From positions 4,350,050 through 4,414,049 of the forward strand of contig VZSR01003803.1 in NCBI GenBank assembly GCA_013398615.1: DNA of 64,000 nucleotides. Direction: 5' to 3'. Positions 62,001 to 64,000 of the stretch are shown piece by piece. The DNA is from Brachypodius melanocephalos (taxonomy: Eukaryota > Chordata > Aves > Passeriformes > Pycnonotidae). The position numbers and the translations under genes are program-made. The notes below the pieces were generated by a model. That model did not search any database and was not told the origin of the DNA. It was given only the letters and a program-made list of their open reading frames with translations. How positions within the stretch are numbered: the first letter of the stretch is position 1; the number at the start of each line of letters is the position of its first letter.

Positions 62001-64000
62001 TCCTTGTATCATGCAGCAGAAGCATATGATCAAGCTTCTGCCAAGAGTAAGTACACTAAACTTCACATCTAAGTTCAGTGCAGGGATTTTTCAGAAGCAC
62101 ACATTAAACAAGTTATTTTGTGCTAGAAGCAGAATGCAAGAATGCAGAATGCAAGAATGCAGAATGCAAGAATGCAGTAGGATTCTACATTTAATTTGGC
62201 AAACTTCTGTGTACAACAATAGTTAGAAGTAAACACTGTTAGAGTATCTTTACTTCAGATACTAAAGTAAACTCAGGAAAAAACAGAATTGATAAGCTCA
62301 CCCAATCCACTCCTCTGATGTTTAAAGTAATTTTTCCCACAGGCCTCAAATGAAAGAATAAATACCTGTAAAGGCAATGAGACCCTACAAAAGTTTCACT
62401 GGCTGTCTGTTTAGCAAGGCACAGGAACAAAAAGCTACTAAAAACTCATTAAAACATGCATAGCCAAACAGGCTGTGTCTGTATCTACCACAGTACAGTA
62501 GCTCTGATAAAGCCACCACTTAGACAAGCCCACAGCATTCCTGTCAGCAATTAACAGCTTAATTCTTTAACACTAGGAAAAAATACATTGGAGGTTCAAT
62601 TAGCAGAAGTGGTACTTCTATGCCTGAAACTCACCAAGAACTGTATTGGCTTAAATACTGCTGCTCATTGTACCTGGCAAATCCTCCCTCTGCTCAATCT
62701 CAGACTTGTATTTCTATTTCATATGTAATGCAGTATTTACTGGATTAAAAGTAAACAGATATGCACAGTTAAATGTGTCACAAGGTCAAGCAGTTTGTAG
62801 GGAACCACTTCCTCCCTCCAAGTACACACTGACAGTTGTGAAATTAGGAGTTTTGCAGATAGACACATTGCATGTTCTTGCCCAATAACAGCAAGTAGTT
62901 GTCTGCAGCAAAAAATGCATTTAGTAAGTGCTGTGGTATTTCCTCATAATTCTCAGCAATAGACTTGCATCTTGGTAATCTGCTGTTCTTTTTATAGCAG
63001 CAAAATTATTAGAGAGAGTAACTGAAATGGTCTTTAATCGTCCCTATGGTGTTCAAGGAAAGAAGTCTTTAATTTAAATATGTCTTGCTGATGAATTCCC
63101 CATTACTGACCTAATGACCCAAACAAGCTTGTTATTTCTTAATACTGATGCCAACTTCAAAACTAAGAATTAATCCATTAGCTTACAAAGGGCTGAGACA
63201 CATTGATGACCATCAAATGCAAACTATTGTGTATTGTTACTGCTCAGGTGTGTATTTGACTTACATTGTTTTGAGCAGGAAGATGAATCAGATGACCACC
63301 AGAAGCTCCTTTCAGCTTAAACTATTCTGTAACAGTTTTGGTATATTGTTTTAGGGGTACTTTTGCAAATCAATGCAATAGATTACATCAGTGCTTACCA
63401 CTTGACTTAGTGCTCATCTTCTGGGGATGTATTTCACAAGGTATGGACAGCAGCAGCCTTCAGTGACTCTCAGCTCTCTTCAAGTTGGCAATTAACAGAT
63501 CCATCTACATCCAAGAGCAGGCCACACTGTTTCTGTTATTAAATTCCTCACACTCAGGAATTTGACAACCAGCAACTCTTTTACTGCCTAGCACATTGGC
63601 TTGTAAAGCAACTCTGTATTTCAATGTAAAGTATCAGCCCAAATTCTGCTAGTTCAACTATATTCTCCTCAGATGAGTCCAACTGCTGAATTCTGTCTGC
63701 CAGAGACAACACCTCAAAACTGAATTAATGGACAATATGACAGCATACAGTGCTCTGCTGTCCTCACACAGGCAGCAATTCCTGCCACTTTTGAGGCAGG
63801 TCCTCCCACTGCAGCTGAGCCCACAGAGGTGTCCCTGCCTGAGAAGTTTTAGAGCAATTCTGCTCAGTTAGATTACCCTTCAGTGTCTGTGCAGTTTTTG
63901 CTGTATCATCTGCCAAACCTATGAGGAGTGCACATCACAGCAATATAATTTCATTATTTTATACAGATGAGAATAAGGTAGTTAGAATAAGTGGAAACAT
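59040..64000 (-). other. CTSC intron 2, 3' part (more than 4.9 kb)
   Basis: It begins with the exon 3 acceptor and continues to the window edge. I searched the minus strand by eye for an exon 2 coding match and found none, so exons 1 and 2 are expected beyond 64000. The only structure seen is the 15-mer repeat. Confidence 0.75.
62131..62177. repeat. three tandem copies of a 15-mer in CTSC intron 2
   Basis: AGAATGCAAGAATGC occurs three times without change at 62131, 62146 and 62161, plus two bases. The unit is itself a duplicated GCA(A)GAAT motif. Confidence 0.95.

Noticed and set aside
1..64000. CRISPR arrays, bacterial operons, tRNA or rRNA genes
   Set aside because: None is visible; the window is vertebrate nuclear DNA and its tandem repeats are simple-sequence or telomere-like.

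Overview
This window looks like avian nuclear DNA. It is gene-poor and AT-rich, with many truncated CR1 LINE copies (several with the avian CR1 3' terminus related to ATTCTATGATTCTATGA) and fragments that resemble avian retroviral LTRs. Two vertebrate genes can be read by translation and splice sites, both on the minus strand: RAB38 (complete coding region, three exons) and CTSC (cathepsin C / dipeptidyl peptidase 1, the last five exons, 3-7). RAB38 next to CTSC in the same orientation is the arrangement known in other amniotes, including human 11q14, so this is conserved synteny. The species cannot be fixed from the sequence alone.

Layout from low to high coordinates: 1-20290 is intergenic DNA 3' of RAB38, including its 3' UTR, with CR1 and LTR-like fragments and one ancient MIR/L2-like segment. 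20291-38462 is RAB38: exon 3, intron 2 of 9.9 kb with a 203-bp pure pyrimidine tract, exon 2, intron 1 of 7.7 kb with a telomere-like TACCC/TAACCC tract, and exon 1. 38463-53012 is the intergenic space between RAB38 and CTSC, with the largest CR1 remnant (about 1.4 kb, internally deleted), other CR1 copies and a 100-N assembly gap. 53013-59039 is CTSC exons 7 to 3 with a short 3' UTR. 59040-64000 is CTSC intron 2; exons 1 and 2 must lie beyond the window.

The two genes are not an operon and need not act in one pathway. By family knowledge RAB38 is a small GTPase that directs cargo to melanosomes and other lysosome-related organelles, and CTSC is a lysosomal dipeptidyl peptidase that activates granule serine proteases. 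Both reading frames are open across every recognised exon, all junctions have GT/AG sites, and all key catalytic or nucleotide-binding residues are present.

I found no convincing undescribed gene system. The points most worth checking are the telomere-like pentamer tract, the MIR/L2-like segment, the long pyrimidine tract, a perfect hairpin with competing arms, a TATA-bearing LTR-like segment antisense in CTSC intron 4, and a Gln at the usual heavy/light-chain cleavage position of CTSC. Repeat family assignments rest on recall of consensus sequences, not on a database search.
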